The notes: a model not told the origin generated them from the letters alone. A DNA stretch of 64,000 nt from Pseudomonas lutea (GCF_000759445.1 NZ_JRMB01000001.1:1922001-1986000); one strand, 5' to 3'. Positions 46,634 through 55,438 are shown, counted from the stretch's first letter. Numbers and translations: made by a program.

Positions 46634-46660
46634 TACCCGTGGGAGAACGAAACGGATGCA
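46634..46660 (-). promoter_or_regulatory. Putative ECF promoter of the DUF3455 gene
   Basis: Minus strand TGCATCCGTT (46660-46651), 14 bases, then GTA (46636-46634). The same 10-mer and spacing occur at 47449-47423. The site ends 52 bases before the ATG. Confidence 0.65.
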
Positions 46661-46817
46661 ACGAATTGAAAATAAATACGCGCGGGGAACATCAGGGGGA
46701 CGGGAGACACAGCAGAGAGTGTCCGTTGCCTGACACGACGTCAGTCGCCAAGTCAGGCCCTGGACTCCGGTGGACCGAGCTGATGTCCACCGGGTAGAGC
46801 AGTGATGACGCCAGCGC

Positions 46818-47375
46818 TTACGGCATCAGCACCGAGTCGACGACGTGGATGACGCCATTGGACTGCATGACATCAGCGATGCTGACCGCGCTTTTGCCGC
46901 CTTTGGCGTCCGTCACCCACAGCTTGCCGTCATGGGGCATGACGGTAAGGGATTCGCCTTGTACGGTTTTCAGCATCACCTTGCCGCCGTTCATTTTGGC
47001 GTCCGCCATCAATTGTTTGGCGGTGTGGGTCCCGGCGACGACGTGGTACGTCAGAATTTTGGTCAGGTCCGCTTTGTTCTCAGGCTTGACCAGTGTGTCT
47101 ACCGTGCCCGCCGGCAGTTTGGCAAAAGCCTCGTTGGTGGGGGCGAAGACGGTGAACGGGCCTTTGCTGTTTAGCGTGTCCACCAGACCTGCAGCCTTGA
47201 CCGCCGCTACCAGGGTCGTGTGGTCCTTGGAGTTGACGGCGTTCTCGACGATGGTCTTGCTCGGGTACATGGCGGCGCCACCGACCATGACCGTGTCGGC
47301 GGCAAAGCCTGGCGATGCAGCAAGGCAGAGAGCGGCGAAGGAGACAGCGGCAATGCGTTTGGCAAGGGTCAACAT
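46818..47375 (-). CDS. Secreted fasciclin-domain protein
   Basis: 185 residues. Signal peptide (MLTLAKRIAAVSFAALCLAASPGFA), then one FAS1 domain with the H1 box TLVAAVKAAGLVDTLNSKGPFTVFAPTNEAFAKLP, the YHVVAG motif and the H2-like GVIHVVDSVLMP. FAS1 proteins act in adhesion or at the cell surface. In mycobacteria, SigK-RskA controls fasciclin proteins (MPT70/MPT83), a close parallel to this locus. Start ATG 47375 behind GGGAGAA. Confidence 0.94.
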   Translation of the reverse strand: MLTLAKRIAAVSFAALCLAASPGFAADTVMVGGAAMYPSKTIVENAVNSKDHTTLVAAVKAAGLVDTLNSKGPFTVFAPTNEAFAKLPAGTVDTLVKPENKADLTKILTYHVVAGTHTAKQLMADAKMNGGKVMLKTVQGESLTVMPHDGKLWVTDAKGGKSAVSIADVMQSNGVIHVVDSVLMP

Positions 47376-47422
47376 GGTAGTTCTCCCAGAATCTTCGGTC
47401 CTTCGGATGAAGGTGAGAGAGA

Positions 47423-47449
47423 TACGAAGCAGGCGCCGTAACGGATGCA
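47423..47449 (-). promoter_or_regulatory. Putative ECF promoter of the fasciclin gene
   Basis: Minus strand TGCATCCGTT (47449-47440), 14 bases, then GTA (47425-47423), 48 bases before the ATG and directly after the upstream anti-sigma stop. It matches the DUF3455 promoter exactly in motif and spacing. Confidence 0.65.
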
Positions 47450-48175
47450 TCAAAGCGAAGATATTTTTCCCTGAGCGACGACCGGTCCGGTTGGCTGCCC
47501 GCTCGGTGACCCGTTCAGCGGCTCGAGGGTGACGGCGAGCACTGCCCCGCTGGCAAGCAGGTCAGCCAGTTGCGGCGTCACGTTTAACGTTGCCGAGGCA
47601 TTGACCGGCAGCAGGCCCAGCGAGCGCGGCTTGCCATCGGCGGCGATCACCCACGCCTCGGCACTCTTGCCCGGCCAGTCGGCCCGGGCCGTGTTGACGA
47701 ACAATACGCTCCGCCTGCCAGGATCGATCGTCGCGGCAAAAAGTGTCGTGCCATCTGTCTGTTCAAGACGCGCCAACAGTGGCAACCCTGACGTCGATCC
47801 CGATGTTGGCCCCGAAACAGGCGGCTGAAGGATCAACACCGAGGCCAGCAATCCGGCAGCGAGCGCGGCTGTCGTCCAGCGCCAGAGCCCGAGACTGTTC
47901 CACCAGCCCGAAGCCTGCGACGGCGGATGACTGGTATCCACAAACAACCGTTGCTCAATTCTGGCCCACGCACCCGCCGGAGGACTGGATGCAGGCAATT
48001 GACCGAGCCACTCGGCGAACTGCGCCTGCCATTGCGCCACCGCGCGTTGATGGCGCGGCTCCCGCGCGATCATCGCTTCCACCCGATCACACTCTTCGCG
48101 GCTGAGCACGCCAAGCACGTACTCCGCGATCAGCAGGTCCGGGGTCTCGTCGGGAGGCACGGGATGCTCGCTCAT
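47450..48175 (-). CDS. Anti-sigma factor, RskA-like (pair 2)
   Basis: 241 residues, the same length as the pair-1 anti-sigma. N-terminal anti-sigma domain (LLIAEYVLGVLSREECDRVEAMIAREPRHQRAVAQWQAQFAEW), one membrane helix (about 106-124), periplasmic RskA domain ending VTLEPLNGSPSGQPTGPVV. The ATG at 48175 overlaps the sigma stop (ATGA). The fasciclin promoter starts right after its stop. Confidence 0.9.
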   Translation of the reverse strand: MSEHPVPPDETPDLLIAEYVLGVLSREECDRVEAMIAREPRHQRAVAQWQAQFAEWLGQLPASSPPAGAWARIEQRLFVDTSHPPSQASGWWNSLGLWRWTTAALAAGLLASVLILQPPVSGPTSGSTSGLPLLARLEQTDGTTLFAATIDPGRRSVLFVNTARADWPGKSAEAWVIAADGKPRSLGLLPVNASATLNVTPQLADLLASGAVLAVTLEPLNGSPSGQPTGPVVAQGKISSL

Positions 48176-48747
48176 AGGCCAAGGCACACGCGCAGTCGAA
48201 GCAACCCGCGACGAATCCAGCTTTTCATCGTGCCCAGCGCAATACCATGACGCTCGGCCAGTTCGGCGTAGGAATACCCTTCGAAGAATGCAACCCGGAT
48301 ATAGCGTCGCTGAGCCTCTTCCAGCGTTTCAAGGCAACGGTCCAGCTGGCTGCCTTGCTGCTCGCGCTCAAGCGTGTCCACAAGGGAGTCCTGCGATGCG
48401 GCTTCGGGGATCGTCTCAAGAGGGTCATGATGACGATGGGCTCTGCGCCGGTCGATGGCCTTGTGGCGGGCCATGGTCGACAGCCACGTCATCGCGCTGC
48501 CCAGCCGGGGATCGAATCCAGACGCCTTTACCCACGCCATGATGTACACCTCCTGAAGTACCTCTTCGGCCTCGGCCCGATTATCCGAGTAATGCAGGCA
48601 AATCCCGAACAATCTGGAAGACGTAGCGCGATACACCGCTTCAAACGCCACCCGATTGCCGCTGCCGCAAGCCTGCATCAAGACATTCAACGCCTCGGCG
48701 CCGGACTGAGCGTCAGAGGAATGAGCGGCATTCGATCGAATGGTCAA
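48172..48747 (-). CDS. ECF-type RNA polymerase sigma factor (pair 2)
   Basis: About 191 residues from a TTG at 48747. Region 2: ALNVLMQACGSGNRVAFEAVYRATSSRLFGICLHY, EAEEVLQEVYIMAWVKASGFDPRLGSAMTWLSTMARHKAIDRRR; region 4: CLETLEEAQRRYIRVAFFEGYSYAELAERHGIALGTMKSWIRRGLLRLR. The frame is open to 48924 but those codons come from a REP-like sequence, and no ATG with a good ribosome site exists, so the start is uncertain. It is paralogous to pair 1 and likely autoregulated with its partner. Confidence 0.9.
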   Translation of the reverse strand: MTIRSNAAHSSDAQSGAEALNVLMQACGSGNRVAFEAVYRATSSRLFGICLHYSDNRAEAEEVLQEVYIMAWVKASGFDPRLGSAMTWLSTMARHKAIDRRRAHRHHDPLETIPEAASQDSLVDTLEREQQGSQLDRCLETLEEAQRRYIRVAFFEGYSYAELAERHGIALGTMKSWIRRGLLRLRVCLGL

Positions 48748-48859
48748 GTGGCGAGGCCTTGAGGGAGACTGCGGCCACTCTAGTCGCGTTTGAAGGGTTG
48801 GGCTAGTTGGGTCGGAGGTGAAAGCGCCAAATGACCCACCGCGATCGCGGGCAAGCGCG

Positions 48860-49005
48860 CTCCTACAGAGGGGTGTGTGAAGCCAAAACCGGTGAGCATG
48901 CCGGGGCATTAGTAAAGGCGTCACTTACCTGGGCCTGAATCCATATCTTCAGAGAGACGCGGAGCGTCCGGACCGGCGTTACCACGCGGAGCGTGGGAAC
49001 GATCA
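48860..49005 (+). repeat. 146-bp direct duplication, copy 1
   Basis: About 96 percent identical to 49201-49346 by eye. It includes GTGTGTGAAGCCAAAACCGG and a GCGGAGCGTC...ACGCGGAGCGTGGGAACGATC palindrome. It begins at a REP CTCCTACAG end in both copies. Confidence 0.9.
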
Positions 49006-49122
49006 GAAGAGTGGTGAGCCCGTTGCGGTGTGGGCGAAGGCGCGCCGCTGTGACGCCGAGCGTCATGTAGTGCATACCCACGCGGATCGTAGGACCGATC
49101 GACAACCGAACGTGATCCCCGG

Positions 49123-49209
49123 CAGGAGCCGGCTTGCTGGCGAAAGCGGTGGGTCAGATATGAAGACGCAGCTGGGAGCAAGCATTCGCCAGCAAGCCGG
49201 CTCCTACAG
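49123..49209. repeat. REP pair between the 146-bp duplications
   Basis: GGAGCCGGCTTGCTGGCGAA and inverted TTCGCCAGCAAGCCGGCTCC, about 45 bases apart; its right end runs into the second duplication copy. Confidence 0.88.
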
Positions 49210-49346
49210 AGGGGTGTGTGAAGCCAAAACCGGTGAGCATGCCGAGGCATTAGTATGGGCGTCACTTACCTGGGCCTGAATCCATATCTCCAGAGGGACG
49301 CGGAGCGTCCGGACGGGCGTTACCACGCGGAGCGTGGGAACGATCA
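49201..49346 (+). repeat. 146-bp direct duplication, copy 2
   Basis: Same length as copy 1 with about six substitutions (for example GCCGAGG for GCCGGGG). It lies 341 bases downstream of copy 1. Confidence 0.9.
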
Positions 49347-49374
49347 ACAAAGCAACAGCAAAAAGCAGAAGCAA

Positions 49375-49450
49375 AAGCTTCCCGGCTGAAGCCGGTCCCA
49401 CTAAAAACAGCGCGTGCCGTCAGTGGGACCGGCTTCAGCCGGGAAGCCTT
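49375..49450. repeat. Inverted REP pair (CCCGGCTGAAGCCGG type)
   Basis: TTCCCGGCTGAAGCCGGTCCCAC and its complement TGGGACCGGCTTCAGCCGGGAA flank about 20 bases. AGCAAAAGC-like short repeats precede it and TGATCTGC-like ones follow. Confidence 0.88.
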
Positions 49451-49509
49451 TGATCTGCCTTGGCTCTGCAGTCGATCTGCTTTTGATCTGCTCTGATCGT
49501 CATACACAA

Positions 49510-49776
49510 ATGGCCCAGTCACCGCCAATCGCGACTTGGGTGCAGGCTGAACGCAGGGCTTGCGCAGTGGGCCGAGCCGCAGGGATGCGGCGAGAGCCGC
49601 CCCCCGCCATGGATGGCGGATGGCGGCGGGCCCACGGAGCAAGCCCGGAGTGAAGGTACTCCGACGAAGGAGGAGCCCAACCAGGAGCAGGCACTTTTGG
49701 TTACTTTTAGTTGGTCCGGCTCCCGGCTTTTTAAAAGTAACTCGCCGAAGGCGAAACCCAAGGCCGTTAGGCCGCG
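49510..49776 (-). repeat. ~250-bp repeat element, copy D (reverse)
   Basis: Reverse orientation, body as in B. Its outward hairpin end (AAGGCCGTTAGGCC after TCGCCGAAGGCGA) faces the flhB stop 33 bases away. It has the variant segment GCCATGGATGGCGGATGGCGGC in place of GGACATGGATGTCC, shared with copy E. With copy C it brackets the ECF island. Confidence 0.9.
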
Positions 49777-49808
49777 CCGTTGATATTGATCTTGATCCAA
49801 AACCAAGT

Positions 49809-50948
49809 TTACGAATCGCGCCTCAGATCCGGCGGAATCGGCAAATTATCCTTCAACGGATCAGGTCGCTTCCCGCGCCCCGCCTGATACTGACGAATCT
49901 GATACACATACGCCAACACCTGCGCCACCGCCAGATACAACCCCGCCGGAATCTCCTGATCCAACTCCGTACTGTAATAAATCGACCGCGCCAGCGCCGG
50001 CGACTGCAACAACAGAATCTCATGCTGCGCCGCAATCTCCCGAATCTTCAACGCCATGAAATCACTGCCCTTGGCCAGCAGAATCGGCGCCCCGCCCCGC
50101 TCCGCGTCATACTTCAACGCCACCGCATAATGCGTCGGGTTCGTGATGATCACATCCGCGTCCGGAATCGCCGTCATCATCCGCCGCTGCGACATCTCCC
50201 GCTGCAACTGACGAATCCGCTGCTTGACCTCCGGCCGCCCCTCGCTGTCCTTGTGCTCATCGCGCACCTCCTGCTTGGTCATCAGCAGCTTCTTGTGCGA
50301 TTCCCACAACTGCACCGGTACATCCACCGCTGCAATGATCAACAGCCCCAGCGCCATCCACAGCGTGCTCCAGCCAACCAGCTGCAAACTGTGCACCACC
50401 GCCATTTCCAGCGGCTCATGGGCGATGGCAACCAGGTCCGCCTTGTCCTTGCCCAGCACCACCAGCGCCACCATCAGCACGATGAAAAATTTCGCCAGGG
50501 ACTTGAGCAGTTCAATCAACGCTTTCGGCGAAAACATGCGCTTGATGCCCGCCGCCGGGTTCATGCGGCTGAACTTGGGTGCCAGAGAACCGGCGGCAAA
50601 CAGCCAGCCACCCAGTGAGATAGGCCCGATAAACGCCGCCAGGGTCAATGCCAGCAAAATCGGCTGAACCGACAGCAACGCCGCCTTGCCCGACGCCATG
50701 AGCATGATCGCCATGCTGCGCTCGTCGAGGATGGCCGCGCGCGTGATGGTGAAGTTGTCGCGCATCAACTGCATCATCATTTCCGCCATGGAACCGCCGA
50801 ATGCCAGCAGCCCCGCAGCGCCCACGATCATCACGACAACGGTGTTGAGTTCCTTGGAGCGGGCAATCTCGCCCTTCTCCCTGGCCTCGCGTTTGCGTTT
50901 GTCCGTGGGGTCTTCTGTCTTGTCCTGACCACTCTCGCTTTCGGCCAT
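49809..50948 (-). CDS. flhB: Flagellar export gate and specificity switch FlhB
   Basis: 379 residues. Charged N-terminus (ESGQDKTEDPTDKRKREAREKGEIARSKELN), four membrane helices, and a cytoplasmic C-domain with the autocleavage site NPTH (about 268-271) in ITNPTHYAVALKYD. It switches export from rod/hook to filament substrates. The stop lies next to repeat copy D, whose hairpins probably end the fliL-flhB transcript. Confidence 0.96.
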   Translation of the reverse strand: MAESESGQDKTEDPTDKRKREAREKGEIARSKELNTVVVMIVGAAGLLAFGGSMAEMMMQLMRDNFTITRAAILDERSMAIMLMASGKAALLSVQPILLALTLAAFIGPISLGGWLFAAGSLAPKFSRMNPAAGIKRMFSPKALIELLKSLAKFFIVLMVALVVLGKDKADLVAIAHEPLEMAVVHSLQLVGWSTLWMALGLLIIAAVDVPVQLWESHKKLLMTKQEVRDEHKDSEGRPEVKQRIRQLQREMSQRRMMTAIPDADVIITNPTHYAVALKYDAERGGAPILLAKGSDFMALKIREIAAQHEILLLQSPALARSIYYSTELDQEIPAGLYLAVAQVLAYVYQIRQYQAGRGKRPDPLKDNLPIPPDLRRDS

Positions 50949-50949
50949 G

Positions 50950-51735
50950 TCAGCGCGCCTTGACCAAGTCTCTGAGCAACTGCAAGGCGTCGACCGCCAG
51001 CGGTTGGTATTGATTGAGAATGTCGCCGAGGGTGATCCACAGAATCACCATGCCCAGCACCAGCGTCAGCGGAAAACCGATCGAAAAGATGTTCAGCTGC
51101 GGCGCCGCGCGGGTCATCACACCCATGGCGATGTTCACCACCAGCAGCGCAGCAATGGCCGGCAGCACCAGCACCAGCGCCGCGCCGAGCACCCAGCCGA
51201 GCCGCATCACCAACAGCCAGATGTCCGCCGTGCTGATACCTTGCCCCACCGGGAGGGTGGTGAAACTTTCGATCAGGATTTCGAACACCACCAGGTGCGC
51301 GTTCATGGCGAGGAACAGCAGGGTCACCAGCATGGTTAGAAACTGCCCGATGGTCGCCACCGACACCCCGTTGACCGGATCGACCATGGACGCGAAGCCC
51401 ATGCCCATCTGGATGCCGATGATCTGCCCGGCGATCACGAAAGCCTGAAAAAACAACTGCAGCGACAGGCCCATGCCGGCGCCGATGAGGATTTGCTGAG
51501 CGATCAACAGGAGCCCGCTGAGGTCGAGCGCGTTGACGGCGGGCATGGGTGGGAGGCTCGGCGCGACGACGACCGTGATTGCCAGCGCCAGATAGAGACG
51601 CACGCGCTTGGGCACCAGGGCGGTACCGATCATCGGCATGGTCATCAGCAGCGCGCCGATGCGAAACAGCGGCAGCATGAACGCCGCCACCCACGTGCTG
51701 ATCTGTGTGTCGGTCAGCGCCAGCACAGGTTCCAT
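50950..51735 (-). CDS. fliR: Flagellar export gate protein FliR
   Basis: 261 residues with about six hydrophobic segments, including FMLPLFRIGALLMTMPMIGTALVPKRVRLYLAL and FVIAGQIIGIQMGMGFASMVDP, the standard FliR pattern. It forms the export gate core with FliP and FliQ. It lies 7 bases after the fliQ stop and 1 base before flhB. Confidence 0.96.
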   Translation of the reverse strand: MEPVLALTDTQISTWVAAFMLPLFRIGALLMTMPMIGTALVPKRVRLYLALAITVVVAPSLPPMPAVNALDLSGLLLIAQQILIGAGMGLSLQLFFQAFVIAGQIIGIQMGMGFASMVDPVNGVSVATIGQFLTMLVTLLFLAMNAHLVVFEILIESFTTLPVGQGISTADIWLLVMRLGWVLGAALVLVLPAIAALLVVNIAMGVMTRAAPQLNIFSIGFPLTLVLGMVILWITLGDILNQYQPLAVDALQLLRDLVKAR

Positions 51736-51742
51736 CGAGGGA

Positions 51743-52012
51743 TCAGCCGATCACTTGGGGAATGCTGGTGTACAGCGACGTGATGTACTCCATGAAGGTG
51801 CGCACCATCCACGGGCCGACCACGATCAGCGTAACCAGCATGACCAACAGGCGCGGCAGGAAGCTCAACGTCTGTTCGTTGATCTGCGTGGCGGCCTGAA
51901 ACATCGAGACGATCAAGCCGACGATCAGGCTCGGCACCACCAAAATGGCGACCATGGTCGTGGTCAGCCACAGCGCTTCGCGAAACAGGTCAACTGCTAC
52001 TTCCGGGGTCAT
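51743..52012 (-). CDS. fliQ: Flagellar export gate protein FliQ
   Basis: 89 residues, two membrane helices: MTPEVAVDLFREALWLTTTMVAILVVPSLIVGLIVSMFQAATQINEQTLSFLPR. Length and motif are exactly those of FliQ. The ATG at 52012 is preferred over one three codons upstream. Confidence 0.96.
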   Translation of the reverse strand: MTPEVAVDLFREALWLTTTMVAILVVPSLIVGLIVSMFQAATQINEQTLSFLPRLLVMLVTLIVVGPWMVRTFMEYITSLYTSIPQVIG

Positions 52013-52037
52013 GCTGCGCACTCCACGTCAAACAGGT

Positions 52038-52781
52038 TCATACGCCACCAAAGCTGCCGGCCAGCGTGCCGATGATCAGCGCCCAGCCATCCACCAGCAC
52101 GAACAGCATGATTTTGAACGGCAGGGAAATGATCAGCGGCGACAGCATCATCATCCCCATCGCCATGAGGATGCTCGCGACCACCAGATCGATGATCAGA
52201 AACGGGATGAAGATCATGAAGCCGATCTGGAACGCCGTTTTCAGTTCGGACGTCACGAATGCCGGCACCAGAATGGTCAGCGGTGCTGCGTCCGGCGTTG
52301 CGATGTCGGTGCGCTTGGACAGGCGCATGAACAGCTCAAGGTCGCTGGAACGGGTCTGCGCCAGCATGAAGTCCTTGATCGGCACTTCGGCCTTGGCCAC
52401 GGCGTCCTGGGCGGAGAGCTTCTCCGCCAGATAGGGCTGCAGGGCATCGTTGTTCACCCGATCGAACACCGGCGCCATGATGAACATCGTCAGAAACAGC
52501 GCCATCCCGGTGAGGATCTGGTTGGACGGCGTCTGTTGCAGGCCCAAGGCCTGACGCAGGATCGAGAAGACGATGATGATCCGCGTAAAACTGGTCATCA
52601 GCATGACGAACGCCGGAATGAAGCTCAGCGCCGTCATGATCAGCAGGATCTGCAGGCTGACCGAGTATTCCTGCTGGCCATTGGCGCCGGTGCCCAGCGT
52701 GATGGCCGGGATCGACAATGGATCGGCGCCGAACGCCAGCGGCGCTGCAAGCAACAGCAGCAGCGTCAAAACAATGCGCAT
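52038..52781 (-). CDS. fliP: Flagellar export gate protein FliP
   Basis: 247 residues with a cleavable signal peptide ([19 protein letters not shown]), then [39 protein letters not shown] and [25 protein letters not shown]. It assembles the FliPQR pore. Its first base overlaps the fliO stop. Confidence 0.97.
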   Translation of the reverse strand: MRIVLTLLLLLAAPLAFGADPLSIPAITLGTGANGQQEYSVSLQILLIMTALSFIPAFVMLMTSFTRIIIVFSILRQALGLQQTPSNQILTGMALFLTMFIMAPVFDRVNNDALQPYLAEKLSAQDAVAKAEVPIKDFMLAQTRSSDLELFMRLSKRTDIATPDAAPLTILVPAFVTSELKTAFQIGFMIFIPFLIIDLVVASILMAMGMMMLSPLIISLPFKIMLFVLVDGWALIIGTLAGSFGGV

Positions 52782-53368
52782 CAGTTCGTGTCCTTCTGAT
52801 CCGGAGTACCAAAGCCTTTGTTAACCGAACTGTTATCCGAACGCTGGGTCACCCGTTGCCCGGCCACGCCCTTGTTGCCCAGGGCCTCAAGCAAGCGTTT
52901 GGCGAATTCGGGCGGTGCGTTCTGCGGATCGGGTACGTCCACCGGGTCCTTCATGACGTGCAAAGCGGTAATGCTGCCGGGCGACACACCGAGCAGCACC
53001 TGCTCGTTGCCGACCTGCACCAGCACCAGCCGGTCCCGTGTACCCAATGCGCGGGAGCCGACCAGCTTGATCACCTGATTGCCGGCCGGGCCCGCGCGCT
53101 GCACCCGGCGCATCAGCCAGGCGAGCACGAAGATCAGGCCGATCACCAACAGCAGACCCAGCACCAGTTGCAGCAACTGACCACCAATTCCGCTGCCCAG
53201 CGTACCGGCGACCGGGGCAGCTGCAGCCGGGGCCCCAGTCGTCACTACCGCGCCAGTGCTCACGCCGGAAGCCGCAGCCGGTGCGGGCGTTACCGGGTCG
53301 GCCGCCATCACTGCCCAGGACAACGCCAGCAGCGGCAGGCTCGTCAGTGTCTTGAACACACCGCGCAC
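52781..53368 (-). CDS. fliO: Flagellar protein FliO
   Basis: 195 residues. A signal-like N-terminus, a long Ala/Pro/Val periplasmic stretch, one membrane helix (about 66-87) and a cytoplasmic domain with [50 protein letters not shown], the FliO signature. It helps FliP assemble. The start is a GTG directly after the fliN stop (TAAGTG); a second GTG two codons later is possible. Confidence 0.93.
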   Translation of the reverse strand: MRGVFKTLTSLPLLALSWAVMAADPVTPAPAAASGVSTGAVVTTGAPAAAAPVAGTLGSGIGGQLLQLVLGLLLVIGLIFVLAWLMRRVQRAGPAGNQVIKLVGSRALGTRDRLVLVQVGNEQVLLGVSPGSITALHVMKDPVDVPDPQNAPPEFAKRLLEALGNKGVAGQRVTQRSDNSSVNKGFGTPDQKDTN

Positions 53369-53827
53369 TTAACGCAGCTTCTTGATGCGTTCGCTCGGGC
53401 TGATCACGTCGGTCAGACGGATGCCGAACTTTTCGTTGACCACCACCACTTCGCCGTGAGCAATCAGGGTGCCGTTGACCAACACGTCCAGCGGTTCGCC
53501 GGCCAGACGGTCGAGCTCGATCACCGATCCCTGGTTGAGCTGCAGCAGGTTGCGGATGTTGATGTCCGTGCTGCCCACTTCCATGGAAATCGACACCGGG
53601 ATATCAAGGATCACGTCCAGGTTCGGGCCGTCCAGAGTCACCGCGCCGTTGCTTTTCGGCATGCCGCCGAATTCTTCCATCGCCATGCGGTTGGTGGAGT
53701 TACCCGCATCAGCCGCCAGCAGCGCGTCGATGTCCGCTTGCCCTTCCCCGGCCTCGCCCAGTGCAGCCGCCCATTCGTCAGCCAGAGCCTGGTCGTCAGC
53801 GGAGTTCATTTCGTTATCATTAGCCAT
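53369..53827 (-). CDS. fliN: Flagellar switch protein FliN
   Basis: 152 residues. A variable acidic N-terminus (ALADEWAAALGEAGEGQADIDALL) precedes the SpoA domain (LDVILDIPVSISMEVGSTDINIRNLLQLNQGSVIELDRLAGEPLDVLVNGTLIAHGEVVVVNEKFGIRLTDVI). It is part of the C-ring with FliM and FliG. Confidence 0.96.
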   Translation of the reverse strand: MANDNEMNSADDQALADEWAAALGEAGEGQADIDALLAADAGNSTNRMAMEEFGGMPKSNGAVTLDGPNLDVILDIPVSISMEVGSTDINIRNLLQLNQGSVIELDRLAGEPLDVLVNGTLIAHGEVVVVNEKFGIRLTDVISPSERIKKLR

Positions 53828-53889
53828 GGTTGTCCTCGGGGAACATTGATTCGTTTACGCAGCACATTCATTTAGCCGACGCCTGAGCG

Positions 53890-54858
53890 TCAGCGGCGTT
53901 CTATCGGTTCGACCACTTGCAGGGCCAGATTGCCCTTGTGCGAACCCAGCTTGACCTTGAAGGACGGCACGCCGTTGGCGCGCATGACCAGACTCTCCGG
54001 CAGCTCGACCGGGATCACGTCCCCCGGCTGCATGTGCAGGATGTCCCGCAGCTTGAGCTGACGCGTGGCAACGGTTGCACGCAGCGGCACCGACACGTCG
54101 AGCACGTCTTGCTTGAGCGCATTGACCCAGCGTTCGTCCTGGTCGTCGAGATCCGACTGGAAACCGGCGTCGAGCATTTCGCGCACCGGCTCAATCATCG
54201 AATACGGCATGGTCACGTGCAGATCGCCGCCACCGCCGTCCAGTTCGATGTGGAACGTGGACACCACGATCGCCTCGCTCGGGCCGACAATGTTGGCCAT
54301 GGCCGGGTTGACTTCGGAGTTGATGTACTCGAAGTTGACTTCCATGATCGCCTGCCAGGCTTCTTTCAAATCAATGAACGCCTGATCCAGCACAATCCGT
54401 ACGACGCGTAGTTCGGTAGGGGTGAATTCACGCCCTTCGATCTTCGCGTGACGACCGTCGCCACCAAAGAAGTTGTCCACCAGCTTGAACACCAGCTTGG
54501 CGTCGAGGATGAACAGCGCCGTGCCGCGCAGGGGTTTGATCTTGACCAGGTTGAGGCTGGTCGGCACGTAAAGGGAATGCACGTATTCGCCGAACTTCAT
54601 CACCTGCACGCCGCCCACGGCAACGTCGGCAGAGCGACGCAGCAGGTTGAACATGCTGATGCGTGTGTAACGGGCGAAACGCTCGTTGATCATTTCCAGG
54701 GTCGGCATGCGTCCGCGGACGATGCGATCCTGGCTGGTGAGGTCGTAACTTTTTACGCTGCCAGGGTCGACAACACTATCGGTCTGCACCAGACCATCGT
54801 CGACGCCATGCAGCAGCGCGTCGATCTCATCCTGGGACAGCAGGTCTTGCACGGCCAT
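53890..54858 (-). CDS. fliM: Flagellar switch protein FliM
   Basis: 322 residues. The N-terminal CheY-P-binding peptide is LLSQDEIDALLHGVDDG (6-22). The central CheC-like domain (GRMPTLEMINERFARYTRISMFNLLRRSADV) and the C-terminal SpoA domain follow. CheY-P binding here reverses the motor. The peptide closely resembles the repeats seen in CheA. Confidence 0.97.
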   Translation of the reverse strand: MAVQDLLSQDEIDALLHGVDDGLVQTDSVVDPGSVKSYDLTSQDRIVRGRMPTLEMINERFARYTRISMFNLLRRSADVAVGGVQVMKFGEYVHSLYVPTSLNLVKIKPLRGTALFILDAKLVFKLVDNFFGGDGRHAKIEGREFTPTELRVVRIVLDQAFIDLKEAWQAIMEVNFEYINSEVNPAMANIVGPSEAIVVSTFHIELDGGGGDLHVTMPYSMIEPVREMLDAGFQSDLDDQDERWVNALKQDVLDVSVPLRATVATRQLKLRDILHMQPGDVIPVELPESLVMRANGVPSFKVKLGSHKGNLALQVVEPIERR

Positions 54859-54867
54859 GTCGTGGTC

Positions 54868-55371
54868 CTACTGCAGTACGTAGTTAGTGAAAAGTACTTG
54901 TTCGATGACGCTCTTGCTCAGCTCTTTCTGGCCCACTTCCTGAACCACGGCAGCGGCTTTCTGGCGCAGCATTTCCATACCCACCGGCGTGGCGATGGTA
55001 TCGAATGGCTGACCTGAGAACATCATCACCAGATTATTACGGATAACCGGCATGTGTGCTTTCAAGGCTTCCAGGTCAGCATGATCGCGAGCCAGCAAGG
55101 TGATGCTGACCTGCATATAGCGCTGACGACCGTTGACGTTGTAGTTGACGACGAAGGGCGGCGTCAGCGGTTCGAAGATCGCCTCTTTTTTGGCATTCGC
55201 CGCTTCCGCAACAGCCGCCGGGTCCGGCTTGCTCTCGGCCTTGTGCATGATGAACCAGGTCGCCCCGACCGACAGACCAATGGCCAGCAGCAGCCCCACC
55301 ACAATCAGGATGATGACTTTCAGCTTGCCTTTTTTTGCGGGGTCCGTAACTGCGTCGTCGCTCTTCGCCAT
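54868..55371 (-). CDS. fliL: Flagellar basal body-associated protein FliL
   Basis: 167 residues. Short lysine-rich cytoplasmic N-terminus, one membrane helix (about 18-40), and a periplasmic SPFH-like domain (YNVNGRQRYMQVSITLLARDHADLEALKAHMPVIRNNLVMMFSGQ). It supports stator function. It starts 51 bases after a strong sigma-54 promoter at 55422-55438. Confidence 0.95.
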   Translation of the reverse strand: MAKSDDAVTDPAKKGKLKVIILIVVGLLLAIGLSVGATWFIMHKAESKPDPAAVAEAANAKKEAIFEPLTPPFVVNYNVNGRQRYMQVSITLLARDHADLEALKAHMPVIRNNLVMMFSGQPFDTIATPVGMEMLRQKAAAVVQEVGQKELSKSVIEQVLFTNYVLQ

Positions 55372-55421
55372 GCCAATAATCCGTCACTATCCAAAGGGTT
55401 CGGTGTTGCGTGACAGAGCAA

Positions 55422-55438
55422 GAGCAAGGGTTGTGCCA
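55422..55438 (-). promoter_or_regulatory. Sigma-54 promoter of fliL operon
   Basis: Minus strand TGGCACAACCCTTGCTC matches the RpoN consensus TGGCAC-N5-TTGCT with GG-N10-GC spacing. It lies 51 bases before the fliL ATG. Confidence 0.85.

Noticed and set aside
44130..49776. Composite transposon around the ECF island
   Set aside because: The bracketing repeats encode no transposase, and no target-site duplication could be seen; kept only as a hypothesis about rearrangement.
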